The notes under the pieces: generated by a model | What the model was told of the DNA's origin: nothing | The model's database searches: none | What the model saw: the letters and a program-made list of their open reading frames with translations, nothing else | Shown: positions 1-9,427 of the stretch, in pieces | How positions within the stretch are numbered: the first letter of the stretch is position 1 | How the letters are laid out: the number at the start of each line of letters is the position of its first letter | Position numbers and translations under genes: made by a program | Source: Sinomicrobium kalidii | GTDB taxonomy: Bacteria > Bacteroidota > Bacteroidia > Flavobacteriales > Flavobacteriaceae | Assembly (NCBI RefSeq): GCF_021183825.1 | Contig: NZ_CP089211.1 | Coordinates: 744,001 to 808,000 of the forward strand | Reading direction: 5' to 3' | Length of the DNA stretch: 64,000 nucleotides

Positions 1-1306
1 GGATAAGAGTTTCACGTCCTTTATTGCTTTTACCCAGAAAAGCATCCAGGTAATCCTCACTGTCCGTCCCTGTTACTTGCTGACCGGTAAATTGTGCCAG
101 TGAGGCCAGTAAATCGACCTGGCACACTATGGCATCGGACACCTGCGGTTTGATTTTTCCTTTCCAGAAAACGGCGAACGGCACCCGGAACCCGGCCTCA
201 TATATGCTGTATTTTCCACCTCTCAGCGGACCTCCCGGACGATGATCGCCCACCTTTTCCACGGCGTTGTCATAGTACCCGTCGTTTAGTACCGGACCAT
301 TGTCACTGGTAAAAATGATCAATGTACTCTCCAGCAGACCTTCTTCTTCCAGTGTTTTGACAAATGCGCCTATACAGGCATCGGCCTCAACAATGACATC
401 CCCCCGGGGGCCCATATCCGTTTTTCCCACAAACCTGGGATGCGGTGTACGGGGTACATGAGGCTGCTGCATGGCATAATAGAGAAAGAAGGGCGATGAT
501 CGCTCCTCCCGTACAAAAGACTGTGCCCGGGCCAAAAAGGTATCTGCCATGTCCTCATCCACCCATTTTGCATTCTCGCCGCCCTTCATGTAACCTATTC
601 GGGGAATACCATTTACGATACTCTGGTTATGCCCGTGATGCCACTTCATTTTCAGCAATTCGGGGTTGTCCAGTCCTGTGGGTTCTCCCTCAAAATTATG
701 TTCGTAACTCACCCGGATGGGGTCATCGGTTTCCAGCCCTGCCACGTTGCCATTTTCTATGTATACCGTGGGGACGCGATCCTGGGTTGCGGCCAGGATA
801 AAAGCTTCGTCAAAACCTACTTCGTTAGGACCCGGGCTTATATGCTCATTCCAGTCTACCTGCCCTGTTCCGAGACCCAAATGCCATTTCCCCACAATAC
901 CTGTGTAATAACCCGCCTTTTTCAACATCTTCGGCAGGGTCTGCTGAGCCGTATCAATAATAAGCGGGGCAGTTCCGGGAAGGATCTTTGCATCGCTGTT
1001 ACGCCAAGGATATACACCCGTAAGCAGGGCATACCTGCTCGGGGTACAGGTCGAGGAGGCGGCATACCCGTCGGTAAAACGGATACCGTTTTCTACAAGG
1101 TAATCCATATTAGGCGTAGGTATTCCCTCTGCTCCGTAAGCTCCAAGGTCTCCATACCCCAGGTCGTCCATATTTATAATTACGATATTGGGTAATACAG
1201 GATCAGGGCCGGATGTTTCTTTCTGTTGTGAATTACAACTGCCGAGAAAGGATAGTACAATCCCCGCAGCCAGTATGCCGGTAATTTGATGTGTTTGTTT
1301 TTTCAT
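1..1306 (-). CDS. Sulfatase, S1 (formylglycine) family lipoprotein, C-terminus cut by window edge
   Basis: The frame opens at an ATG at 1306 and stays open to the left edge, giving about 435 residues. The N-terminus is a lipoprotein signal ending LGSC (Cys24). An early metal-binding pair follows in NMDDLGYGDLG (residues 46-56). The S1 signature CTPSR (Cys87) is the site converted to formylglycine in active type-I sulfatases, and GKWHLG and FTSDNG are also present. These are the hallmarks of arylsulfatase-type enzymes that remove sulfate esters from glycans. It is the last visible gene of the minus-strand polysaccharide locus, 70 bp behind the beta-helix enzyme, which suggests that the locus substrate is sulfated. 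The S1 subfamily and the sulfate position cannot be read from sequence alone. Confidence 0.93.
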   Translation of the reverse strand, partial: MKKQTHQITGILAAGIVLSFLGSCNSQQKETSGPDPVLPNIVIINMDDLGYGDLGAYGAEGIPTPNMDYLVENGIRFTDGYAASSTCTPSRYALLTGVYPWRNSDAKILPGTAPLIIDTAQQTLPKMLKKAGYYTGIVGKWHLGLGTGQVDWNEHISPGPNEVGFDEAFILAATQDRVPTVYIENGNVAGLETDDPIRVSYEHNFEGEPTGLDNPELLKMKWHHGHNQSIVNGIPRIGYMKGGENAKWVDEDMADTFLARAQSFVREERSSPFFLYYAMQQPHVPRTPHPRFVGKTDMGPRGDVIVEADACIGAFVKTLEEEGLLESTLIIFTSDNGPVLNDGYYDNAVEKVGDHRPGGPLRGGKYSIYEAGFRVPFAVFWKGKIKPQVSDAIVCQVDLLASLAQFTGQQVTGTDSEDYLDAFLGKSNKGRETLI

Positions 1307-1376
1307 TTTTTGATACATTATTTATTTCCTGGTCATTATCTGAGTTTCGAAAACTACTTAACAGCTTGACACCGCT

Positions 1377-3101
1377 TTACTCGTTACCTGTTACTAGCAT
1401 CCCGGGGTTGCTTTTCCGATCGGCAACAATGGTCTCTTCCACCTGCCGGAACACATTTCCTTTGATGAGAAGGTCGAGTGTCCCGCTAGCCACGATACCT
1501 TTTTCACCGTACATTATCGTATTTCCGATGATTTGAATATTGGTTAGCGGAGGGGATTTTTTTTTCAGTTTCGCAGCCGCCTTATCCTTATCAAAAAAGA
1601 CCAGTTTTTCGCCTTTTTCCTGGTTCCGGATACCGATAGCCCCGGTAATGCCGTAACGCGCCATCCAACCGGAATGGGATATTCTGTTGTTTTCGATCCT
1701 TACATTTTTCGGCACCACACCTTCACCTTCATTAATGGCGGCCCCGATCATGATGGCCGGGTACATGATATGATCGAACGTATTATTTACGATCGTTACG
1801 TCAGTATTCCTGATCAGGCTGGCACTTCCCGCAATATTTCTGAATTCGGAATTGCTCAGGGCATAATGGTCTATATTCCACCCGTAGATTTGGCACAGCG
1901 TTTTATCGGTAACAAAATCCGGTACATTTTCTTCAAAAGTCAGCAGAAAACCTCCCTTGTTTTCTATGGGTTTTATAACCGATTTACGAACGGTACACAA
2001 AACTTCTTCCCGGCCATTCCAGAACCCGATCTTCGATCCTTCAGGAATAGGCAATATTGCTCCTTTTTTCTTCTTTAACCATATTGTGTTTTTATTAATG
2101 ACCCGGTATGGTGAAAGAAAAGAGCCGTGGACATTCTGCCCATCCCATCGCACTCCTTCCATATATAATTCGTCCATAACAATTTTACCCCGGCAAGCAT
2201 AAAGCTTCCACCCGTCCCTGGAACCGACGGCCAGCTGATTATCCGGCGCCATGATCTTAATTTTTCCCGCAGTGATATTTTCACACGCCTGAGCTTGCAT
2301 ACAAAATCCGATGGCATTATAGGTCCATACATTTTCTACAAAGAGGTCATGACATCCATAAAAATTGACCTGAACGCCTTTATATGAAAAATGCCAGCTC
2401 AGGCCTTCGCCTACCTCAACCCCGGAAGCTACTGTGGGTGAATTGAGTTTCATGATACGTTCGGCCGGGTCACCTTCCACATGCCATGTATATTCTTCCT
2501 TCTTCTTATATACATCGCCTCCATAGGTGGGACTTTCTGCTTTTTTAAGGGTTTTGGTAGAAAGGTCCCAAATATTACTCGTAAAAAACAATGTTCCGTC
2601 AATCACCGGGTTTCCTTCGAATATTTTTACGGTAACGGATTGCCCGTCATTGGCAATGACCTCTCCTGCGGTCGAGTAGCGCGGAGCATTATCGAAAATG
2701 ACATGTTGCAGGCGGAAATTATTACATTCCCGTACAGACAATATGGGTTTTCCATACATATCGTTCCTGAAGCCATAATGCCGGAGAAATGTTGTTGCGG
2801 GATTTCCTTCACTATCCTTACTGCCTCTCATGGTAAAATCATGAAGCTTCGTAACTTCAATAGCAGTATTCTTTGTAACATCTCCCACAAACAGGTCGTA
2901 CGTACCGGCCTCGAATACCAATGCTTTGGCCCCTACGGTTTTTGCGTGTTCCAAAGCCTGTTTAATCGCATTAATATCACATTTCGAATCATCGGGAAAT
3001 GCTCCGAAATCGGTAACATTCACAATTTTATCCCGGGCATGGCCCATATGATGGCCTGTTATCCACATGGCGATCACTACTAAAAATCCTTTGTAGATCA
3101 T
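1377..3101 (-). CDS. Right-handed parallel beta-helix glycosidase-like protein, GH110-like
   Basis: This 574-residue protein has a short N-terminal hydrophobic segment, then a pectate-lyase-3-like opening (NVTDFGAFPDD, about residues 28-38) and many beta-helix coils. The order of coils resembles GH110 exo-alpha-1,3-galactosidases: GVQVNFYGCHDLFVEN, then DGWKLYACRGKIVM, then GVRWDGQNVHG, then a late run of NNTFDH/IENNRI turns. From memory, GH110 enzymes have an Asp-Asp pair near the NVHG motif; here the equivalent reads WDG, so activity is uncertain. It lies between the sulfatase and GH97 genes in the same operon. The fold is well supported. The GH110 assignment is inference, and another polysaccharide lyase or hydrolase family is possible. 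Confidence 0.8.
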   Translation of the reverse strand: MIYKGFLVVIAMWITGHHMGHARDKIVNVTDFGAFPDDSKCDINAIKQALEHAKTVGAKALVFEAGTYDLFVGDVTKNTAIEVTKLHDFTMRGSKDSEGNPATTFLRHYGFRNDMYGKPILSVRECNNFRLQHVIFDNAPRYSTAGEVIANDGQSVTVKIFEGNPVIDGTLFFTSNIWDLSTKTLKKAESPTYGGDVYKKKEEYTWHVEGDPAERIMKLNSPTVASGVEVGEGLSWHFSYKGVQVNFYGCHDLFVENVWTYNAIGFCMQAQACENITAGKIKIMAPDNQLAVGSRDGWKLYACRGKIVMDELYMEGVRWDGQNVHGSFLSPYRVINKNTIWLKKKKGAILPIPEGSKIGFWNGREEVLCTVRKSVIKPIENKGGFLLTFEENVPDFVTDKTLCQIYGWNIDHYALSNSEFRNIAGSASLIRNTDVTIVNNTFDHIMYPAIMIGAAINEGEGVVPKNVRIENNRISHSGWMARYGITGAIGIRNQEKGEKLVFFDKDKAAAKLKKKSPPLTNIQIIGNTIMYGEKGIVASGTLDLLIKGNVFRQVEETIVADRKSNPGMLVTGNE

Positions 3102-3134
3102 TTTCTAATTTTTGTTTTTCTGCCTGAAGGCTCT

Positions 3135-5069
3135 TTATTTAACTCTTTTACCAAGACACAAAACCGCTCCTCCGTTCTTTTCGAGCTCCACGGATAATAC
3201 ATCATCCGGTAACTGCACTGTATCTGTTACAAAAGGTGTGATTATTTCGCTGTAATACCTGCTCCTGGCATTGGTTCCTTTTGCTATGGGATTGGGAATA
3301 CTTTCGGAAGCATCGTGATATAAAATGGCTTCTTTAGCTGCGGAGTTCAACACCGCAAGATCTATTTCACACGTCTTTCTCTCTCCTCCGTTGATTATAC
3401 CGATGTACCAGTCATCCCCTTTACGCCGGGCCATGATCGCTAATTCGCCGATCCGGCTTCCGGGTAATACCAAGGTCTCATCCCATACCGTAGGCATCTC
3501 TTTAATGAGAGGCAAAGCTCCAGCCACGGACGGATGGTGCAACAATATTTCCGGGTTCTCTGCTATGACCTGCAAAGGAGAGGTAAACAAAACCAATGTA
3601 GCCAACTGATGGGCCCAGGTGGTTTCGCCCGTGGCTGTAAATGCCAACGGCGTATAATCACCATGCCCGGAAACAAACCTTGTAAAAGGAAGTGCCGCAT
3701 TATGAGATGCCGTTATCGGTCCTTCGGGATGTGTGTTCAGTTCCAGCCCTCTTATTCCTTCACGGGTAAGTTCATTGGGGTAGCTCCTTATTTCTCCTGT
3801 TGCGGCCTGGCACCCGTGAAAATTCACCATCAGTTTCCGTGCTGCGGCATGGCGAAGTACGGCCTCGTCAAAGTCAATCAGCGTTTTGCGCTCTCCATCC
3901 ATGAAATCAACTTTAATTCCGCTGACACCTGCATTATGAAGGCTGTCCATAAAGGATTGCATCTGTTGATAATCCCCTTCCGGGAAATTGAGTTCTTTGG
4001 AGTGTTTCCATACCCATATACCTACATCCTTCTCTTTTCCGTAATCGCATATGGCTTTTAAGGCCTGCCATTTACCGGGCCATTTCTCCCAACCGGCATC
4101 AATGAGGTTGTATTCGAAATCCAATGCTTCGGCAGCATCGATCATCTTTTTTTCCTCTTCGGGTGTGCCGGTGAGGTTTGACCACCATCGCCAGACCGAT
4201 CTTCCCGGCCTGATCCAGCTTCGGTCAGCAAATAATGCGGGATCGGCTTCAGGGTTGAGACTCGTAATGACATTTTGCTGATGGACCAGTTGATTGAGGT
4301 CTTCCGCAACTAAAGCTATTCTCCAGGGAGAAATAACATTGCCGCGGACCTCAAACCCGGACTTTCCTTCAAAAAAATCGGCTTTCAGGGTGTTCTCCGG
4401 AAGTGCTTCATAACGCAAGCCGCTGTAATTAAACAACCCGGCTTCTGCCAGGATGCCGTACCCTCCGTTCGAATACCCGAAAATCAGTGGTTTTCCCTGT
4501 ACAGGACCGGTTTCGGAAACCACAGGAAGCTGTTCTATGGTTGTTGACATCCACTCGCCTGCATAAGATTTCAGCTTCCAGTTGTTATTACGTTCAAAGT
4601 ACCAGACTTTAGTATCAGCCGGTATGGTCCATGAAGATTCTTCACCGGTAACACGATATATTTCTTTCCCCCCGCCTGCTTTATACCTATATGCTGTGCC
4701 CTGGTCAAAGACCCTGAATTCAAGTTGTTCTCCCTTACTGAATTCAAGCAGGTATTCATTCCATTTGATTATAGCCGTATCTGTTATTCCCATTACACTG
4801 ACCACTTCCTGCTTGGGAAACGGCCCTTGCAGGCTGGTCAGGGAAGAAAAAAGGTTTTCCTTTTCCCGGATGTTCAACCCCAGGAATCCTTTTTCCATAA
4901 AAACAAAGTCCTGCTTTGCAGCTTTTATGTTGTACCCGGTACTGTCTTTCCGGATGTTCACCCGTACTTCCATATCCGGGCTAACCAATACAATATTCTT
5001 TTTGTCACTGTTACATGAAAAAAAGATATATCCCGATAAAGCCAGGCAAACTATAATTCGATTATACAT
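3135..5069 (-). CDS. GH97 family glycoside hydrolase, probable retaining alpha-galactosidase
   Basis: This 644-residue protein has a lipobox-like N-terminus (IFFSC, Cys19). An N-terminal beta-sandwich (about residues 25-280) precedes a TIM barrel opening at RSVWRWWSNLTGTPEE. Two GH97 classes differ in mechanism. Retaining alpha-galactosidases (BT1871 type) carry an Asp nucleophile, while SusB-type alpha-glucosidases invert with Glu bases. This protein has GIKVDFMDGE with Asp388 at the nucleophile position. The acid/base candidate Glu443 (GIRGLEL) is 55 residues further on, the same spacing I recall for BT1871 (Asp415/Glu470). It follows the GH2 gene by 48 bp in the operon. Family assignment is firm; alpha-galactosidase specificity is inference. 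Confidence 0.93.
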   Translation of the reverse strand: MYNRIIVCLALSGYIFFSCNSDKKNIVLVSPDMEVRVNIRKDSTGYNIKAAKQDFVFMEKGFLGLNIREKENLFSSLTSLQGPFPKQEVVSVMGITDTAIIKWNEYLLEFSKGEQLEFRVFDQGTAYRYKAGGGKEIYRVTGEESSWTIPADTKVWYFERNNNWKLKSYAGEWMSTTIEQLPVVSETGPVQGKPLIFGYSNGGYGILAEAGLFNYSGLRYEALPENTLKADFFEGKSGFEVRGNVISPWRIALVAEDLNQLVHQQNVITSLNPEADPALFADRSWIRPGRSVWRWWSNLTGTPEEEKKMIDAAEALDFEYNLIDAGWEKWPGKWQALKAICDYGKEKDVGIWVWKHSKELNFPEGDYQQMQSFMDSLHNAGVSGIKVDFMDGERKTLIDFDEAVLRHAAARKLMVNFHGCQAATGEIRSYPNELTREGIRGLELNTHPEGPITASHNAALPFTRFVSGHGDYTPLAFTATGETTWAHQLATLVLFTSPLQVIAENPEILLHHPSVAGALPLIKEMPTVWDETLVLPGSRIGELAIMARRKGDDWYIGIINGGERKTCEIDLAVLNSAAKEAILYHDASESIPNPIAKGTNARSRYYSEIITPFVTDTVQLPDDVLSVELEKNGGAVLCLGKRVK

Positions 5070-5117
5070 ATAAAATAGGTCTGATCAATTCGTTAATATT
5101 TTTCTCACCGGGGATTC

Positions 5118-7724
5118 TTAAAGATCCGGGCTCTCCGTTTTTTTCCAGGGAGACCATTGACTTTTTACTCCTTCTTTTTCTTCCCTGATCCGAACTTCAA
5201 AGTCCTCTCCGGGATTCACCCTTATTTTAACAGACCCTTCGAGCGGGGTAACCCGTTCCCGGATGTGTTTTTCTTCTCCCAATGGTCTGTACTGTATCCT
5301 GTAACGGCTTTCTCCCGACCGTACGCTGTATCCCACCACTATCCCGTCTTCCAGTTGCATCGCAGCCCTTATCACGGGAGGCAGGGAACCTCCGGAAAAT
5401 TTTATCTTCTGCACCAGGGGTTTGCTTCGCCCCAGATGATTGACAGCATATATCTTTACTTCTGTTCCCGGCTGAAGGTTTTCTTCCGGAACATCCACCC
5501 ATTGTTCCCGGGTAGTGATGGTCTCCCCGGATGGAAATTCCAAAAGGATATCCGTACCGGGCAATGCCGTACCGAAATACAGCCTTGCTTCGGTATCTCC
5601 CGATATAGTGTGTAACACCTTTGGCTGGTCCGGGACTTTTCTGTATAAAACCCGGTCATAAACAGTATGTCCTGTTCGGCTGACCAGATTCACCTTTGCA
5701 TATATCCATTCACCCGGGCTTTCTCTGGCATAAGAAAACGCATGTGTTAAGTCAGGATCACCCGGGGTGATGTCCTTTAGTCCCGTCTCCTTTTCGGATA
5801 GCATTTTTCCCGTTTTATCGTGTAAGGACAATCGAAGTTTATACCCGCTCAATGTATAGGTAGGCAACTCGTTCTCAGCTCTGGGGCTGATGCGTACCTG
5901 AACGGTGTGATTTTTATCGTCCCATTGCACATCTAAGTCCGAAACCGGGGCGAAGGCTTTTCGTATCTGCCGGGCTGCACGTTTGGGTTTACGCCACACA
6001 TCAACAACTCCCCAGGTACGGTCGCCTCCCAAAGGTGTGCCCTTGAAATCGCTCCGGTAATCATTATACGTCCACAGTGACGCTCCGGCGATATACGGAA
6101 GTTTTCCTATCTCGGATAACCCGGCTGTAACGTTTTGATCCAGGCTGTCATCGCGGCTGTACCCTATCTGTTTTTGTCCGAATTCGGTCATAAAGACCGG
6201 TTTATCCGGCCAGCGCTGATGAATGGTGCGGGCAGATTTCACAAAATCTCCATAGTTGTTAAAACAGATCAGGTCGGCATGCCGGGCAGGTTCCATGTTA
6301 ATGTCTATGCCTTCCCGGAAAGCGGTGTGGCTCACATAGGTTACCAGCCTGCCGGTATCCAGTTCCTTTTTCACATACTTTATCATAGACACTATATATT
6401 GGTATTGCTCACGACTCATATGAAGTGTTTTCCAGTCTTTGATATCCAGGGACAGTTCGTTCCCAACACTCCATCCTATGACCGACGGATGATTATAGTC
6501 GCGTCCTATCATCACTTGCAGCCACTGCCTGGTCACCGGGTTATTTTCGAAGGCCTGCGGGTCATTCCTCCCCCATACGGGTATTTCCTGGATGATAAGC
6601 ATCCCTATTTCGTCTGCATATGCCAGCAGCTCCGGCGACAGGGGGGCGTGCATCATCCTTGTCATGTTGCATCCCAGACTCTTCATATGGTCCAGGTCTT
6701 TCTTTATCAGCCACAAAGGTTCTGTATTGCCCGTAGCCCTGTGATCGTGTACCCGGTTAAACCCGACCAGCCTGACCGGTTCCCCGTTCAGCAGCAGGCG
6801 ATTTTCCCGGACCTCCACTTTACGAAAACCGAAATGTGTTTTTTTGTGATGTATTATTTTTCCGTTTTCCCGGACCGTCACTTCACAGCCATAAAGACCA
6901 GGATGATCGAAATGCCAGAGCTTAACTGTTCCCTGCAACTTGAGGGACAGGTTTTTTATCACGGATGTTTCGCTATTGATCGTAACCTTATAGGTAGTAT
7001 CCCGGATCACCGAATGGAATTCCTTATCGGCAAAAACTTTAACGGAAACAGTCATATCTTCCTGTTTTCTCCCGTTATTTTCCAGACCGTAATCAATATT
7101 TACCATGCCTTTCCCGGTTTGCAGGTCCACTTCCGGTGTCACCTTCAACTGGTTGATCCTTACCGAAGTATTCCGGACCAGGGTCACATCCCTGCTGATC
7201 CCGCCCCAGGCCCACCAGGCTCCCCTGGCATAGGAGTTATCGGCCATCACCACTATGGTATTGGTTTCCCCCGCAGAAAGCAGGTCCTCCACCCTGAATT
7301 CGAAGGGAGTGTACCCGCCTTTATGGCTCCCCACATAATGCCCGTTGACATAGACATAGGCTTTTTCGTAAACTGCGCCGAAACGGATACGAATAAAACC
7401 GTTTTTCCATTCCGGGGGAATACGGATCTCTTTTTTATAGACTCCCATACCTTTGTACAGGGCATACCCGGATTCCGTATCCCAGTTGCCGGGTATCCAT
7501 AAAGAATCTTTTTCCTTCCATACGGAACGGGGGTGTACCAGGGGTATGGCTTCTTCCATACGGTGTACGGTTTTAAACGCCCAGTAACCATTCAGGGAAA
7601 GGCGCTCTTCTCCATTCGTTGCCTTTAATCCTGCCGGATATATAAACAGGACCGCTATCCATATAACAATACTGAATTTAAATGCATCAGCCATTACAAA
7701 CCTGCTTTTCCCAGACGCCCCCAT
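5118..7724 (-). CDS. GH2 family beta-galactosidase/beta-glucuronidase-like exoenzyme
   Basis: This 868-residue protein has an N-terminal hydrophobic export signal (about residues 15-35) that ends near AGLKA. The GH2 domains follow in order: a jelly-roll sugar-binding domain (about 45-190), an immunoglobulin-like domain (about 190-300) and a TIM barrel (about 305-600), with extra beta domains behind it. Catalytic candidates are Glu423 in GWSVGNEL (acid/base) and Glu514 in FMTEFGQ (nucleophile). An in-frame ATG at 7694 is an equally good start. The operon position between SusD and GH97 fits release of beta-linked residues from imported oligosaccharides. The exact sugar (galactose, glucuronate or other) is not readable. 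Confidence 0.93.
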   Translation of the reverse strand: MGASGKSRFVMADAFKFSIVIWIAVLFIYPAGLKATNGEERLSLNGYWAFKTVHRMEEAIPLVHPRSVWKEKDSLWIPGNWDTESGYALYKGMGVYKKEIRIPPEWKNGFIRIRFGAVYEKAYVYVNGHYVGSHKGGYTPFEFRVEDLLSAGETNTIVVMADNSYARGAWWAWGGISRDVTLVRNTSVRINQLKVTPEVDLQTGKGMVNIDYGLENNGRKQEDMTVSVKVFADKEFHSVIRDTTYKVTINSETSVIKNLSLKLQGTVKLWHFDHPGLYGCEVTVRENGKIIHHKKTHFGFRKVEVRENRLLLNGEPVRLVGFNRVHDHRATGNTEPLWLIKKDLDHMKSLGCNMTRMMHAPLSPELLAYADEIGMLIIQEIPVWGRNDPQAFENNPVTRQWLQVMIGRDYNHPSVIGWSVGNELSLDIKDWKTLHMSREQYQYIVSMIKYVKKELDTGRLVTYVSHTAFREGIDINMEPARHADLICFNNYGDFVKSARTIHQRWPDKPVFMTEFGQKQIGYSRDDSLDQNVTAGLSEIGKLPYIAGASLWTYNDYRSDFKGTPLGGDRTWGVVDVWRKPKRAARQIRKAFAPVSDLDVQWDDKNHTVQVRISPRAENELPTYTLSGYKLRLSLHDKTGKMLSEKETGLKDITPGDPDLTHAFSYARESPGEWIYAKVNLVSRTGHTVYDRVLYRKVPDQPKVLHTISGDTEARLYFGTALPGTDILLEFPSGETITTREQWVDVPEENLQPGTEVKIYAVNHLGRSKPLVQKIKFSGGSLPPVIRAAMQLEDGIVVGYSVRSGESRYRIQYRPLGEEKHIRERVTPLEGSVKIRVNPGEDFEVRIREEKEGVKSQWSPWKKTESPDL

Positions 7725-7794
7725 AAGGAATGCCCTTCTTTTTTAACAAATGTATTTCCGTATGTAATCATTTCTGCGGTTAAAAACCCGTTTC

Positions 7795-9423
7795 TCATGG
7801 TGTAAGTGCTTTATTGGCGTCCAGTTCTGCCTTGGGAACGGGCCACTGGTATCCTTTGGACGGGTCGTAAGAACGCGAGAATACCGAATAGACTTCGTAT
7901 GAAATATTATTGGCTTTCGGGGAAAGTTTGTCAGGCCTGAAACCACGCAGATCGGCATTGTAGACTTCTTCCCCTATATCCCAGCGCATTACATCAAATA
8001 TCCGCAGCCCTTCAAAGGCAAACTCCACTCTTCTTTCGTGACGGATGACCGCCATCAGTTCTTCCGGCGAAAGTCCGGTACCTTCCACATCTTCAACCTT
8101 GGGCATCATCACGCTTTCCCTTTGACGGACCTGGTTGATCAGGGCATACACCTCAACTTCATTATAGCTTCCCTGCTCCACCAGGGCTTCTGCTTCCATG
8201 AGCAATATATCGGCATAGCGGATAATGACGGGATTAACTCCGGAGGCGTTCTGAACACCGTTATCGGAATAATCCACGTATTTCCTTACCCTGAAACCGG
8301 TAAAATTAGCATTTTGCTGTTGTATGGGATAATACACTACGGGTTCTCCCGTCTGCGGGTTATAATCTCTTATGGAATAAGGCACTACAAGCGAATAATG
8401 CAGGCGGGGGTCACGATCCTGGAAACGATTGTCATATCCTCCTTCTTTTATATATTCGGAAGGTGCTGCCAGTCCGCTTGATCTCACCGTAGGATCATAT
8501 AATGTATTATCCGGATCGTTGATAGACAAACCGTTCGTGGAATAAAACTGTTCATACAGGTCATGTCCCACCATATAGCCGCTCCAGGAACGGAAACGGG
8601 TATACCACTGGTTAGACAACCCGAAATCCCTTGAGTCTTTTTCGAACTGCATATCAAATATGACTTCCTTATTAGCAGCCTCTCCTTCGGGCAGGAACAA
8701 CAGCTTGTATTCCGGCATAATCTGGTATACGCCCAACTCCCTTACTTTCTTACAATAATCTGCGGCTTCCGCATAACGCTGGTTAAACAGCAATGCCCGG
8801 GCCTTTATGGCCAAAGCCGCTCCCCTGGTCGCCCTCCCCCTGTTATCATCCGAATAGGTAACAGGCAGCAATCCGGCTGCTGTTTCCAGGTCGTTCAATA
8901 CCATTTCTAAAATTTCCGGTTTGGGAGTCAGCGGTTTATTGCTTCCTTCCAGTCCCTCGGGCTTCGTACGCAGGGGAACATCGCCAAAAAAGAACGACAG
9001 ATCAAAATAAGCCAGGGCGCGCAGAAACAGGGCTTCCCCCTTGTATTGGTCATAGCTGCTCTGTGGCATCTCCACATCATCTATATAATGTAATACGGTA
9101 TTAGCCCTCAGGATCACCTTATAATCTCTCGACCACTTATTGCCTATCTGGGGGGTTTCATTGTTATAGTTTCTCGTCCACAATAACTGATAATCCACAA
9201 AATAACCGTCGTCTACGATAAAATCGGTAAACAGGGGTTCGTAAATATCGGAAATATAGGCCTTATAAATACCATTTACGGCTTCCCTGATGTCCTTCTC
9301 ATTATTAAAATTGTCCGGCGACAGAAAGTCTATGGGGTTGCGATCCAAATATTCGTCGTCGCAGGAAAAGGTTAAAAATAAAAGGCCTGTAAAAACGAAC
9401 CATATGATGTTTTTCTTTTCCAT
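7795..9423 (-). CDS. SusD/RagB-family glycan-binding outer-membrane lipoprotein
   Basis: This 542-residue protein starts with a lipoprotein signal (LLFLTFSC, Cys21) and the usual acidic DDEYLDRNP stretch. SusD/RagB hallmarks are visible: the helical core with FLRALAYFDLSFFFGDVPL and the C-terminal ERRVEFAFEGLRIFDVMRW. SusD proteins cap the SusC barrel and bind oligosaccharide at the cell surface. The start codon lies 4 bp behind the SusC stop, the normal susC-susD order, so the pair is surely co-translated. The glycan ligand is unknown; neighbouring enzymes suggest a sulfated galactan-type substrate. Confidence 0.96.
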   Translation of the reverse strand: MEKKNIIWFVFTGLLFLTFSCDDEYLDRNPIDFLSPDNFNNEKDIREAVNGIYKAYISDIYEPLFTDFIVDDGYFVDYQLLWTRNYNNETPQIGNKWSRDYKVILRANTVLHYIDDVEMPQSSYDQYKGEALFLRALAYFDLSFFFGDVPLRTKPEGLEGSNKPLTPKPEILEMVLNDLETAAGLLPVTYSDDNRGRATRGAALAIKARALLFNQRYAEAADYCKKVRELGVYQIMPEYKLLFLPEGEAANKEVIFDMQFEKDSRDFGLSNQWYTRFRSWSGYMVGHDLYEQFYSTNGLSINDPDNTLYDPTVRSSGLAAPSEYIKEGGYDNRFQDRDPRLHYSLVVPYSIRDYNPQTGEPVVYYPIQQQNANFTGFRVRKYVDYSDNGVQNASGVNPVIIRYADILLMEAEALVEQGSYNEVEVYALINQVRQRESVMMPKVEDVEGTGLSPEELMAVIRHERRVEFAFEGLRIFDVMRWDIGEEVYNADLRGFRPDKLSPKANNISYEVYSVFSRSYDPSKGYQWPVPKAELDANKALTP

Positions 9424-9427
9424 GAGT

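Noticed and set aside
6135..7502. Long plus-strand open frame (455 codons) inside the GH2 gene
   Set aside because: It is antisense to a clear GH2 catalytic domain, and the translated product shows no family features.
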